Shown: piece by piece, positions 13,570 through 20,180 of the stretch
How the letters are laid out: every line of letters begins with the position of its first letter
How positions within the stretch are numbered: position 1 is the stretch's first letter
Assembly: GCA_050485785.1 (NCBI GenBank)
Contig: JBJHCA010000061.1
Span: forward strand, 1-20,180
Reading direction: 5' to 3'
Length of the DNA: 20,180 bases
DNA from: JBJHCA01 sp050485785
GTDB taxonomy: Bacteria > Bacteroidota > Bacteroidia > Chitinophagales > Saprospiraceae
The notes under the pieces: model-generated
Told to the model about the DNA's origin: nothing
The model's database searches: none
Seen by the model: the letters and a program-made list of their open reading frames with translations, nothing else
Translations under genes and position numbers: made by a program

Positions 13570-14556
13570 ATGGTAGTTATGAAATTCAACCCTGATCCAT
13601 ACATTGCGCCCCGGCTATTCCGAAACGGACATGTGATGACGGTGGCTTCACACCTGCTGCGATCGCCGGTTTTCCGGTGGACAGAGCGATGGAGCTGGAC
13701 TACCCCGGATGATGACGAACTGAATCTGGATGTATTTCTACAGCAAAGTGACCGGCTGATGGTGTTGCTGCACGGACTTGAAGGCCACAGCAACCGGGCT
13801 TACATGCGAGGTATGGCGNNNNNNNNNNGAGTGGCAGCCCTGGCCGGTTGGGATGTTTTGGCAGTCAACTTCCGGTCGTGCGGGGGCAGTATAAACCGCC
13901 TGGCCCGGTTTTACCACAGCGGTGATACCGGCGACATCAGGTGGGTTTTGCAGCGTCTGGCCAATGAATGGCATTATGGCACCATTTTTCCCGTGGGTTT
14001 CAGTCTTGGCGGCAATGTTCTCATCAAATATCTTGGTGAGGAGGGGAGCCGTACTCCGGCCAACGTGAAGGCAGCCATGGCGATATCAGTGCCGCTTGAT
14101 CTGGCCTCCTCTGCGCTGGAAATTGAGAAACCGGAAAACCGCATTTATCTCAACCGTTTTCTGAGATCGCTGAAGCGCAAAGCCCGTGAAAAAATGAAAC
14201 TTTTCCCCGATGCTGCTGACTGGAAAGCCGGCCTGGCGGCCGGTACTTTTCATGAGTTTGACGATGCCGTTACTGCGCCGCTTCACGGCTTTAACCATGT
14301 TCACCACTATTACAAAGAGGCATCCGGTTTGCCGCTGCTCAGCCGTATCTGCGTTCCTGCGCTGGTGATCAATGCCCGCAACGATTCATTCCTGAGCGAT
14401 CTGTGTTACCCGGCAATGAGTGCGGAAACAACCGGTCAGGTAAAGGCCTTGTATCCTGCGCATGGCGGACATGTGGGATTTTTGCAGTGGCCGAAGATCA
14501 GGATAACCTATCCTGAGATGGTGATGCATCAAATGCTCAGTTCCGGTTTCTTTTAA
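13570..14556 (+). CDS. YheT-type alpha/beta hydrolase (interrupted by an assembly gap)
   Basis: From ATG 13570 (MVVMKFNPDPY; ATG 13579 equally possible) the product has ~328 residues, the usual YheT length. Motifs: LFRNGHVMTV near the start, LLHGLEGHSNRAYMRGMA, NFRSCGG (oxyanion region), nucleophile elbow GFSLGGN with Ser145, acid Asp272 in NARNDSFL, and His301 in HGGHVGF. It is a cytosolic serine hydrolase of the hydrolase/acyltransferase group; the substrate in bacteria is not settled. Ten Ns at 13819-13828 cover about four codons just after MRGMA. The frame is kept only because the gap was written as 10 bases, so the true length may differ. An in-frame alternative TTG start at 13555 is unlikely. 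Confidence 0.87.
   Translation: MVVMKFNPDPYIAPRLFRNGHVMTVASHLLRSPVFRWTERWSWTTPDDDELNLDVFLQQSDRLMVLLHGLEGHSNRAYMRGMAXXXXVAALAGWDVLAVNFRSCGGSINRLARFYHSGDTGDIRWVLQRLANEWHYGTIFPVGFSLGGNVLIKYLGEEGSRTPANVKAAMAISVPLDLASSALEIEKPENRIYLNRFLRSLKRKAREKMKLFPDAADWKAGLAAGTFHEFDDAVTAPLHGFNHVHHYYKEASGLPLLSRICVPALVINARNDSFLSDLCYPAMSAETTGQVKALYPAHGGHVGFLQWPKIRITYPEMVMHQMLSSGFF
13819..13828. other. Assembly gap (10 Ns)
   Basis: Ten undetermined bases lie inside the YheT-like hydrolase gene. Ten is probably a placeholder for a scaffold join rather than a measured length. Confidence 0.95.
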
Positions 14557-14562
14557 ATCTTT

Positions 14563-14760
14563 TCAGACGTTGGGTGGTGTTTTTTTCGATTTCCTCACCT
14601 TGATAAAATGGGAGACGATGGCCGCACCGGTGGCTCCAACACCAATGGCAACACCCATACTGAGTGCCTTGGGATCACCGATCATCCAGAAAATAATATA
14701 CCCTATGGCTCCCAGGATCAACCCGGTAGTGAGTGCACTGACAACAGTTCCGGCATTCAT
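14563..14760 (-). CDS. Small two-helix membrane protein, 65 aa
   Basis: The ORF encodes MNAGTVVSALTTGLILGAIGYIIFWMIG, then a short DPKALSMG turn, a second hydrophobic stretch VAIGVGATGAAIVSHFI, and a basic tail KVRKSKKTPPNV. The composition and the positive-inside tail fit a small integral inner-membrane protein with two glycine-rich helices. I recognise no family. It is convergent with the hydrolase gene (6-base gap) and lies 92 bases downstream of the urocanate hydratase gene on the same strand. The competing plus-strand ORFs here lack such features. Confidence 0.65.
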   Translation of the reverse strand: MNAGTVVSALTTGLILGAIGYIIFWMIGDPKALSMGVAIGVGATGAAIVSHFIKVRKSKKTPPNV

Positions 14761-14852
14761 GGTTCAGGATTTTTATTTGAACAATGGCCATTTTCCGGTT
14801 CGGGGATGAATCACGGTTAAAGTGAGGTCAAAACCGCCCCGGCAATGGATGT

Positions 14853-16895
14853 TTACTCCTGCAAAGTATCAATAATTTCCGGATTCACCAAGTTGGGCAG
14901 GGTCACTTCCAGTCCGCGGGAATTGAGCATGGCGTGTTTGATCGCTTCCAGGGCATTGGGATTGCGAGCCCAGGCTCTGCGGGCAATGCCGTTATTCACA
15001 TCCCAGAACAGCATAGCCTCCAGCCTGCGGTCAGCATCATCGCTGCCGTCCAGTACCAGACCAAAACCGCCGTTGATCACTTCTCCCCAGCCTACACCGC
15101 CACCATTGTGCAAGCTTACCCAGGTGGCTCCCCTGAATCCGTCACCGATAAAATTGTGCACCGCCATATCTGCAGTAAAGGCCGAGCCGTCGTAGATATT
15201 GCTGGTTTCGCGGTATGGAGAATCCGTCCCTGACACATCGTGATGGTCGCGGCCCAGCACCACCGGCGCACTGATGACCTTGTCCCTGATTGCCCGGTTA
15301 AAAGCCCGGGCAATGGCAATTCTGCCTTCAGAATCGGCATACAGAATTCTGGCCTGGGAACCCACCACCAGCTTGTTATTCCCCGCCTCCCTGATCCAGT
15401 GCAGATTGTCAATGAGTTGTGTGCGAATAAGTGCCGGCGCTTTGTGGAGCATGGCTTCCAGCACTTCAGCTGCTATGCGGTCAGTCGTCTGCAGATCTTC
15501 CGGATTTCCGGATGTGCATACCCACCTGAAAGGGCCAAATCCTAAATCAAAACATAGAGGGCCTAAAATATCCTGAACATAGGAGGGATAGCGAAACTCA
15601 CCATCCGGGGTAAGTATGTTTGCCCGGGCTTCGTCGCGGGCAAACTTGAGAAAGGCATTGCCGTAATCGAAAAAGTACATGCCCCGCTCGCAAAGTTTAT
15701 TGATGGCATTCACATGCCTCACCACCGTTTCACGTACGGCTTTTCTGAATGATTCCGGTTGTTCACTGATCATACGCTTGGCTGTAGCAAAATCAATATC
15801 TGCCGGGTAATAGCCGCCATTGTACGGGTTGTGCAGTGAAGTCTGGTCTGATCCCAGGTCTACGTGAATTTCCTGTTCTGCCAGCTTTTCCCAAAGGTCT
15901 ACCACATTGCCGTGGTAAGCCAGCGCTATGGCTTCGCCGTTTTTTACGGCTGATTGTATGCGTTCTGTTAAGGCATGAAGATCGGAATACACTTCGTCAA
16001 CCCAGCCATGCCTGTGGCGCTTGCTCACTGCATCGGGGTCTACTTCGGCAATTACGCCCACGCAGCCGGCTATTACTGCTGCTTTGCCCTGTGCGCCGGA
16101 CATGCCTCCCAGGCCGGAGGTGACAAACAGCTTGCCTTTCAGGGTGCGGTTGTCGGGAGACTGCATGCGCCCGGCATTGAGCACCGTAATGGTGGTACCG
16201 TGTACTATGCCCTGACTGCCGATGTACATGAATGACCCGGCGGTCATCTGTCCGTATTGAGTTACGCCCAGGGCATTAAAGCGATTCAGGTCGTCCCCGG
16301 TGGAGTGATTGGGTATCATCATGCCATTGGTAATTACCACCCTGGGTGCATCAGGGTGGGAGGGAAACAAACCAAGCGGATGGCCTGAATAAATAACCAG
16401 TGTTTGATCTTCGGTCATTTTACTCAGGTATTGCATGACCAGCAGATACTGGGCCCAGTTTTGAAACACGCTTCCATTGCCGCCATAGGTAACCAGTTCA
16501 TGCGGGTGCTGGGCATTGTCGGGATCGAGATTATTGTCGATCATCAGCATAATGGCCGCGGCCTGCCTGCATTGAGCCGGGTAATCATCAATGGGCCGTG
16601 CTTTAATGGTAAAAGGCGGCATAAAGCGGTACATATAAATATGGCCATAGCTGTTGAGCTCGTGGAGAAACTCCCGGGCCAGTGTATCGTGATGTTCGGC
16701 AGGAAAGTACCGGAGGGCGTTTTCCAGTGCGAGCCGGGTATCCTTACCTTTCCATTTTTTGGGGTAGGCGGGGTCATCATAGGTATGGAACTTCCGTACC
16801 GGAGCGTGATTCACGCTGTCATCATAATGGTATGGCGGTGGCAGTACATCGTGAATACCCCGGCGGATAAAGTCTCTAAAAGCTGATAGGGTCAT
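14853..16895 (-). CDS. hutU: Urocanate hydratase
   Basis: This 680-residue enzyme hydrates urocanate to 4-imidazolone-5-propionate, the second step of histidine breakdown, using tightly bound NAD+. Diagnostic segments are YGGNGSVFQNWAQYLLVMQYLS, SGHPLGLFPSHPDAPRVVITNG, TAGSFMYIGSQGIVHGTT, the GLGGMSGAQGKAA nucleotide-site loop (261-273), SDQTSLHNPYNGGYYP, and FRWVCTSGNPEDL with the family's active-site Cys460. It is longer than the ~550-residue proteobacterial form; the extra length is at the N-terminus and in inserts, which I recall as usual for Bacteroidetes. No hutH, hutI or hutG is in the window, so the pathway is dispersed here. A weak -7-like TACCTTAG lies upstream on the minus strand. 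Confidence 0.95.
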   Translation of the reverse strand: MTLSAFRDFIRRGIHDVLPPPYHYDDSVNHAPVRKFHTYDDPAYPKKWKGKDTRLALENALRYFPAEHHDTLAREFLHELNSYGHIYMYRFMPPFTIKARPIDDYPAQCRQAAAIMLMIDNNLDPDNAQHPHELVTYGGNGSVFQNWAQYLLVMQYLSKMTEDQTLVIYSGHPLGLFPSHPDAPRVVITNGMMIPNHSTGDDLNRFNALGVTQYGQMTAGSFMYIGSQGIVHGTTITVLNAGRMQSPDNRTLKGKLFVTSGLGGMSGAQGKAAVIAGCVGVIAEVDPDAVSKRHRHGWVDEVYSDLHALTERIQSAVKNGEAIALAYHGNVVDLWEKLAEQEIHVDLGSDQTSLHNPYNGGYYPADIDFATAKRMISEQPESFRKAVRETVVRHVNAINKLCERGMYFFDYGNAFLKFARDEARANILTPDGEFRYPSYVQDILGPLCFDLGFGPFRWVCTSGNPEDLQTTDRIAAEVLEAMLHKAPALIRTQLIDNLHWIREAGNNKLVVGSQARILYADSEGRIAIARAFNRAIRDKVISAPVVLGRDHHDVSGTDSPYRETSNIYDGSAFTADMAVHNFIGDGFRGATWVSLHNGGGVGWGEVINGGFGLVLDGSDDADRRLEAMLFWDVNNGIARRAWARNPNALEAIKHAMLNSRGLEVTLPNLVNPEIIDTLQE

Positions 16896-16999
16896 GTTTT
16901 GAAGTTTGTATACAATGTCGCTAAGGTATGGATTTGTACCGTTTTTTTGCCTTTGAACCGAGGTGGCTTTACGGCGTTAAAAAAACAAAAGAACACCCC

Positions 17000-17491
17000 A
17001 TGAAAACAATGTTTTTGCTTGTGTGCTGGCTTGCAGTTGCTGCCTGGTCGTGCAGTCAGTCGACTCATTCCACATCGCCGGAAGGCGATGCACAAAGAGA
17101 TATCAAAAATGAATATCCCCCGGAAGAATATTGGCCTGATGACATTCCCGATCACCACAATTCGAGAATTTCCATTGACTACTTTGGTACTTACCGCGGT
17201 GTAGTGCCCTGTGCCGATTGCGAGGGTATTGAAACGGTGATCACATTGCTGGAGGGCGATGAGTTTGAACGAAGAACTCGGTATCTGGGCAAAAACGATG
17301 ATACCTGGTACCGGGAGGCCGGTCCTTTTGAATGGGACGTGACGGGAGGAATTATTGAGCTGGCCACTGACCGCGACCCACGGTATTACAGGGTTGGTGA
17401 AAATGTGCTGATCCAGCTTGACATCAATGCTGAACCCATTACGGGCGATACGGCCGATTTGTACAGGCTTTATATGGACGAAACGCATTGA
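17000..17491 (+). CDS. NlpE-like (N-terminal domain) lipoprotein
   Basis: I chose the ATG at 17000 (MKTMFLLVCWLAVAAWSC), which starts a lipoprotein signal with Cys18; the frame open to 16928 adds a non-signal leader. After a linker rich in Ser, Pro, Asp and Glu, residues ~60-140 match the NlpE N-terminal fold: FGTYRGVVPCADCEGIETVITL, with the CxxC at 71-74, then RRTRYLGKNDDTWYREAGPFEWD and YYRVGENVLIQLD. Members are outer-membrane lipoproteins linked to copper tolerance and surface sensing. The C-terminal OB domain of E. coli NlpE is absent, as in many Bacteroidetes homologues. It is divergent from hutU and convergent with the OmpA-like gene. Confidence 0.8.
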   Translation: MKTMFLLVCWLAVAAWSCSQSTHSTSPEGDAQRDIKNEYPPEEYWPDDIPDHHNSRISIDYFGTYRGVVPCADCEGIETVITLLEGDEFERRTRYLGKNDDTWYREAGPFEWDVTGGIIELATDRDPRYYRVGENVLIQLDINAEPITGDTADLYRLYMDETH

Positions 17492-17505
17492 CCGGCACGG
17501 GCCGG
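17492..17505. terminator. Short hairpin between convergent genes
   Basis: CCGGC (17492-17496) pairs with GCCGG (17501-17505) around ACGG. It fills most of the 16-base gap between the two convergent stops. There is no T-tract on either side, so termination is only suggested by position. Confidence 0.3.
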
Positions 17506-17507
17506 AT

Positions 17508-19397
17508 CTATGGCAGCTGCGGCGAAGAGGTAATGGCTGAGCTTACCGTAACCCGGCGCTCCAGCAAAGCTTCCGGCGTGTAGATCTCAGCAAAGCTTCC
17601 GCCCTGTCCTTTACTCTTTTGATCGCCGTAATGCTGCCAAAGCCAGGTCACATTTGGGTGCTGTAGCAAGTCAGCGTGGTGCCTGGCTATATAGCGCTTC
17701 ACACTCTCTAACCGCCTGGCGGAGAGCAGCAGGTTGTAATCTGCCCGCCACCTTGGGCTGGCATGGCCGTAAGCACTCACTGTAAGTTGGTATTCCCTGT
17801 CGGCCAAAAACCGGACAGACGCCATCATGGAATCTAGTTGGATCAATGACTGCCCGGCTGCAGTCATTATTTTGCGTATCTCATCACGTCCGGTGGTATT
17901 GTGTTCGATATATACATCTTTACGGCCGGTCAGGTCCTTCTGAAGTGCTCTGTAATCGAGGTTCCGGTTCATCCAGCGGACTGATGGAACATCATTGTGG
18001 AAAAGCAGGGTGCATGGCTCCAGCCGCTGTTTATGCTTGTTTATGAGGGATAGCTCTTTGTCGGCATTGGCCGTGAGGTCAGCATCTACCGGTTCTTGTA
18101 GTTTTTCTTCTTCCGGCTCGGGCAGCCTTTCCCAGCTGAACAGATTAAAGCAACAAGTTCCGGAAAAGGTAGCCGGGTTGGCGGGCCTGTCGGATGAAAA
18201 ATATCCGGTGTTAACGGATGAGCCGGTAAAATAATGCTCGTCAAAAGAACTGTTGACTTCAGGGCCCAGATTTTGAGGTGCTGAATCCAGGTTTGCACCG
18301 ACCCGGTAAATATCGTAGCCGCCGTAACCCGGATGGCCGTTAGACGCGAAATACAATGTATTTTCACCGTCCGCAAAGGGGCTCCATTCATTCATGACGG
18401 TATTGACGTAAGATCCAGCATTCACCGGTTCGCTAAAATAGTTTTCTGTCACCCGGCTATACCAGATATCGAAGCCGCCAAAACCACCTTCACGGTCTGA
18501 GGCAAACCATAGTGTTCCATTGTTTGCCGGCGTTTCGTCGGCTGCAAAAAATGGATGAATGTTGGCTGCGCCTTCCGCGTTAATTTCGGGCATGCTCACC
18601 CATTCGGATCCGCTCCAGGCTACGATGATGCAGTTTGCGGGTGGGGCACCTTCTATGGGGCAGGCTGTGCCAAACCACGGCATTGTCTGTGTGCCGGCAG
18701 CAATAGTCCGGAGGTTGTAGTGCTTTTGGCCGGTGTAAAAGAGGACAGGAACGGGTAAACTGATCAGTTCAGGTGTGGAGTTGTAAACAACCAACGAATC
18801 GCCTCGCCAAAAGTACAAATGTTGGTCATGGACTGCAGGTGCTCTCTCATTTTCATCGGTGGCAAAGGGTTTACCTAATCTTTCCGTCTGATACCCTTCA
18901 TCGGTAAGCACCGGTTCCATGGCAAACTGACACCATGATTCCATTACCCGGTAATAAACGGAATCCGCTGCCTGATGAAAGGTTTCCCTGATGGTGATGA
19001 GTGCAGATCCGTATTGCCGCTGCCTGATTTTGCATTCGATGTGCTGCATCACCTGCCCGGGATTGAGCTTCACTTTGTTTTCCACGCTGAGGTCAAACCA
19101 ATGGCAGCAGTCGCGGTAGTTCTTGGTGTGGAAAGCAGCTTCACCCAGTAAGGGGAAAATATCGGTGGCGTGAGGTGCCATGTCATGCGCCAGGCTGTAC
19201 CAGTGATAGGCCTCAGCGTATTGATTCTGCACGGCTGCCTGCTTTCCCCACTCCGTTAATGCCTTGAAACTTTGCCCGGAGAGCTGAACACTCATACTGC
19301 AGGTCATGATTATGGTCATAAACCCAATAATATACTTTCCCGCCAATGCAAGGAATGGATTGCGGCTATAATGCAGGACAGGTTGGGGGAAGTTCAT
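17508..19397 (-). CDS. TPR/PD40/OmpA-like envelope protein (partner of PorP/SprF)
   Basis: The 629-residue product has an N-terminal hydrophobic segment (about 15-42) likely acting as a signal. A TPR-like helical part follows at ~43-160 (AEAYHWYSLAHDMAPH, GEAAFHTKNYRDCCHWF). Next come PD40/WD40-like beta-propeller repeats, including LWFASDREGGFGGFDIWYS (~296-314) and LYFASNGHPGYGGYDIYRV (~348-366). The C-terminal domain (about 460-620) is OmpA-like but atypical, with LLFHNDVPS, GHASPRWRADYNLLLSARRL and ERRVTV. It recalls the 'FHNDEPN ... GYASP ... YN..LS.RR' group in Bacteroidetes. It is probably periplasmic or outer-membrane and may bind peptidoglycan. Its start overlaps the PorP/SprF stop by 32 bases; ATG 19319 is a non-overlapping alternative but shortens the signal. 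Confidence 0.78.
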   Translation of the reverse strand: MNFPQPVLHYSRNPFLALAGKYIIGFMTIIMTCSMSVQLSGQSFKALTEWGKQAAVQNQYAEAYHWYSLAHDMAPHATDIFPLLGEAAFHTKNYRDCCHWFDLSVENKVKLNPGQVMQHIECKIRQRQYGSALITIRETFHQAADSVYYRVMESWCQFAMEPVLTDEGYQTERLGKPFATDENERAPAVHDQHLYFWRGDSLVVYNSTPELISLPVPVLFYTGQKHYNLRTIAAGTQTMPWFGTACPIEGAPPANCIIVAWSGSEWVSMPEINAEGAANIHPFFAADETPANNGTLWFASDREGGFGGFDIWYSRVTENYFSEPVNAGSYVNTVMNEWSPFADGENTLYFASNGHPGYGGYDIYRVGANLDSAPQNLGPEVNSSFDEHYFTGSSVNTGYFSSDRPANPATFSGTCCFNLFSWERLPEPEEEKLQEPVDADLTANADKELSLINKHKQRLEPCTLLFHNDVPSVRWMNRNLDYRALQKDLTGRKDVYIEHNTTGRDEIRKIMTAAGQSLIQLDSMMASVRFLADREYQLTVSAYGHASPRWRADYNLLLSARRLESVKRYIARHHADLLQHPNVTWLWQHYGDQKSKGQGGSFAEIYTPEALLERRVTVSSAITSSPQLP

Positions 19398-20180
19398 ATT
19401 CCGGTTTTCGGTGGAAGATGCGGGTCAGGTGAAACTCTATGCCGCCCCGGCTCCGGGTGGCTGTGGCAAAGGGCGAAATATTAATATCGTAACTGAGTTG
19501 AGCAGTCCAGTAGTTATAGGCCAGCCCGGCAGAAGGGATGATGGCGTCGCCGTAGCGGTAGGCAATACCGCCCAACAGATGGACGTCCTGGGCACGGCTT
19601 TGAAGCATAGCCCATCGAATACCTGCTCCGGACATATGTTCCCTGAAGTTGTACATACCCGGTCCCTGGCTGTGCTCCAAATGATATATGCTGCCGATTA
19701 ACCGGGACGTTGCATTGATAACCAGTTCTGCCATCAGTGCATGTCGCATGGGTAAGCGAACTTTTTCGTCATCAAAAAAGTTGACTGCGGGCCGGTTCAG
19801 GTGATGAGCACCGTACATGAGATCAAGGCCTGCTCTTTCACTGATCTGCCAGTAGAGGCCAGTACCCAGCGAAACGTCAATACCAATGCGGCTTTGCCGG
19901 TCAAACTGTTCTCCGGAAGGCATGGACGGGTCGTGAACCTGTCCGTTGTACTGAGCATTGAAAGTGAGCTGATGCGGATCAAATGCGCGTTGAAATACAC
20001 CCCCAGTTACACCGCCTTTCAGGGATAGGGATGGGCCCAGGGCAAAGAGCCGGGAAACGGTTCCCCTGAGCTGCATCCATCTGAGCCGGGCATCTCCGGC
20101 TTCATCGTACATGAACATGGCCTGCCAGTGCATTTTGTTATCGGTTGCCTGAATGGTGCCACCTCCGGATAAGACTGCAC
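19366..20180 (-). CDS. Type IX secretion system PorP/SprF-like outer-membrane protein, 5' end outside the window
   Basis: The frame is open through the right edge, so the ATG at 20133 is internal; the edge codons read AVLSGGGTIQATDNK. The visible ~271 residues consist of alternating beta-strands typical of PorP/SprF barrels. There is 'MYDEAGDARLRWMQLRGTVSRLFALGPSLSLKGGV', 'ERAGLDLMYGAHHLNRPAVNFF' (the 'G...hHLnrP..sf' element of the family), LGGIAYRYGDAIIPSAGLAYNYW and a final aromatic-rich strand. Family members anchor in the outer membrane and work with T9SS or gliding proteins. Downstream overlap with the OmpA/PD40 gene is the usual pairing. It may serve a specific adhesin outside the window rather than the core system. 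Confidence 0.78.
   Translation of the reverse strand, partial: AVLSGGGTIQATDNKMHWQAMFMYDEAGDARLRWMQLRGTVSRLFALGPSLSLKGGVTGGVFQRAFDPHQLTFNAQYNGQVHDPSMPSGEQFDRQSRIGIDVSLGTGLYWQISERAGLDLMYGAHHLNRPAVNFFDDEKVRLPMRHALMAELVINATSRLIGSIYHLEHSQGPGMYNFREHMSGAGIRWAMLQSRAQDVHLLGGIAYRYGDAIIPSAGLAYNYWTAQLSYDINISPFATATRSRGGIEFHLTRIFHRKPEYELPPTCPAL

Noticed and set aside
14934..16886. Several plus-strand ORFs of 60-160 aa
   Set aside because: All are antisense to hutU, whose conserved segments cover the whole region.

Overview
The window looks like a chromosomal segment of a Bacteroidetes bacterium (Bacteroidota, possibly a Saprospiraceae- or Cytophagales-like lineage). Several signals agree: a type IX secretion C-terminal sorting domain on a subtilase, a PorP/SprF-like outer-membrane protein beside an OmpA/PD40 protein, -7 boxes of the form TAnnTTTG, few Shine-Dalgarno sequences, and a PadR-PspC pair. 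A run of 10 Ns at 13819-13828 shows that this is a draft or metagenomic assembly.

Layout. (1) Positions 1-2441 are an accessory patch. It holds the tail of an Rpn/transposase-like nuclease with GMEK repeats, an in-frame tandem copy of that tail, a 5'-truncated RHS core with a toxin-like C-terminus split by a frameshift, and a small AT-rich lipoprotein that is the best immunity-protein candidate. (2) 2442-2822 is a gene-free stretch carrying a good promoter for padR-pspC (2823-3838), which ends in a strong hairpin terminator. (3) On the minus strand from 8573 to 3916 lie a sodium:solute symporter, a class I HMG-CoA reductase with an unusual N-terminal domain, and an orphan GAF-histidine kinase. 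(4) On the plus strand from 8738 to 14541-14556 lie a secreted S8 peptidase with a T9SS tail, ornithine aminotransferase, an acyl-CoA-synthetase-like ANL enzyme, and a YheT-type alpha/beta hydrolase interrupted by the assembly gap. (5) On the minus strand are a 65-residue two-helix membrane protein and urocanate hydratase; a plus-strand NlpE-like lipoprotein follows. (6) The right end, on the minus strand, is the PorP/SprF-like gene (cut by the window edge) overlapping the OmpA/PD40/TPR gene.

How it fits together. The housekeeping part mixes amino-acid catabolism to glutamate (rocD, hutU), lipid and isoprenoid precursor steps (HMG-CoA reductase, acyl-CoA synthetase), and envelope or secretion functions (T9SS cargo, PorP-OmpA pair, NlpE-like lipoprotein, PspC). 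The least ordinary parts are the left-hand polymorphic-toxin patch and the HMG-CoA reductase fused to a beta-rich domain. Family names rest on motifs read by eye; no database search was run.
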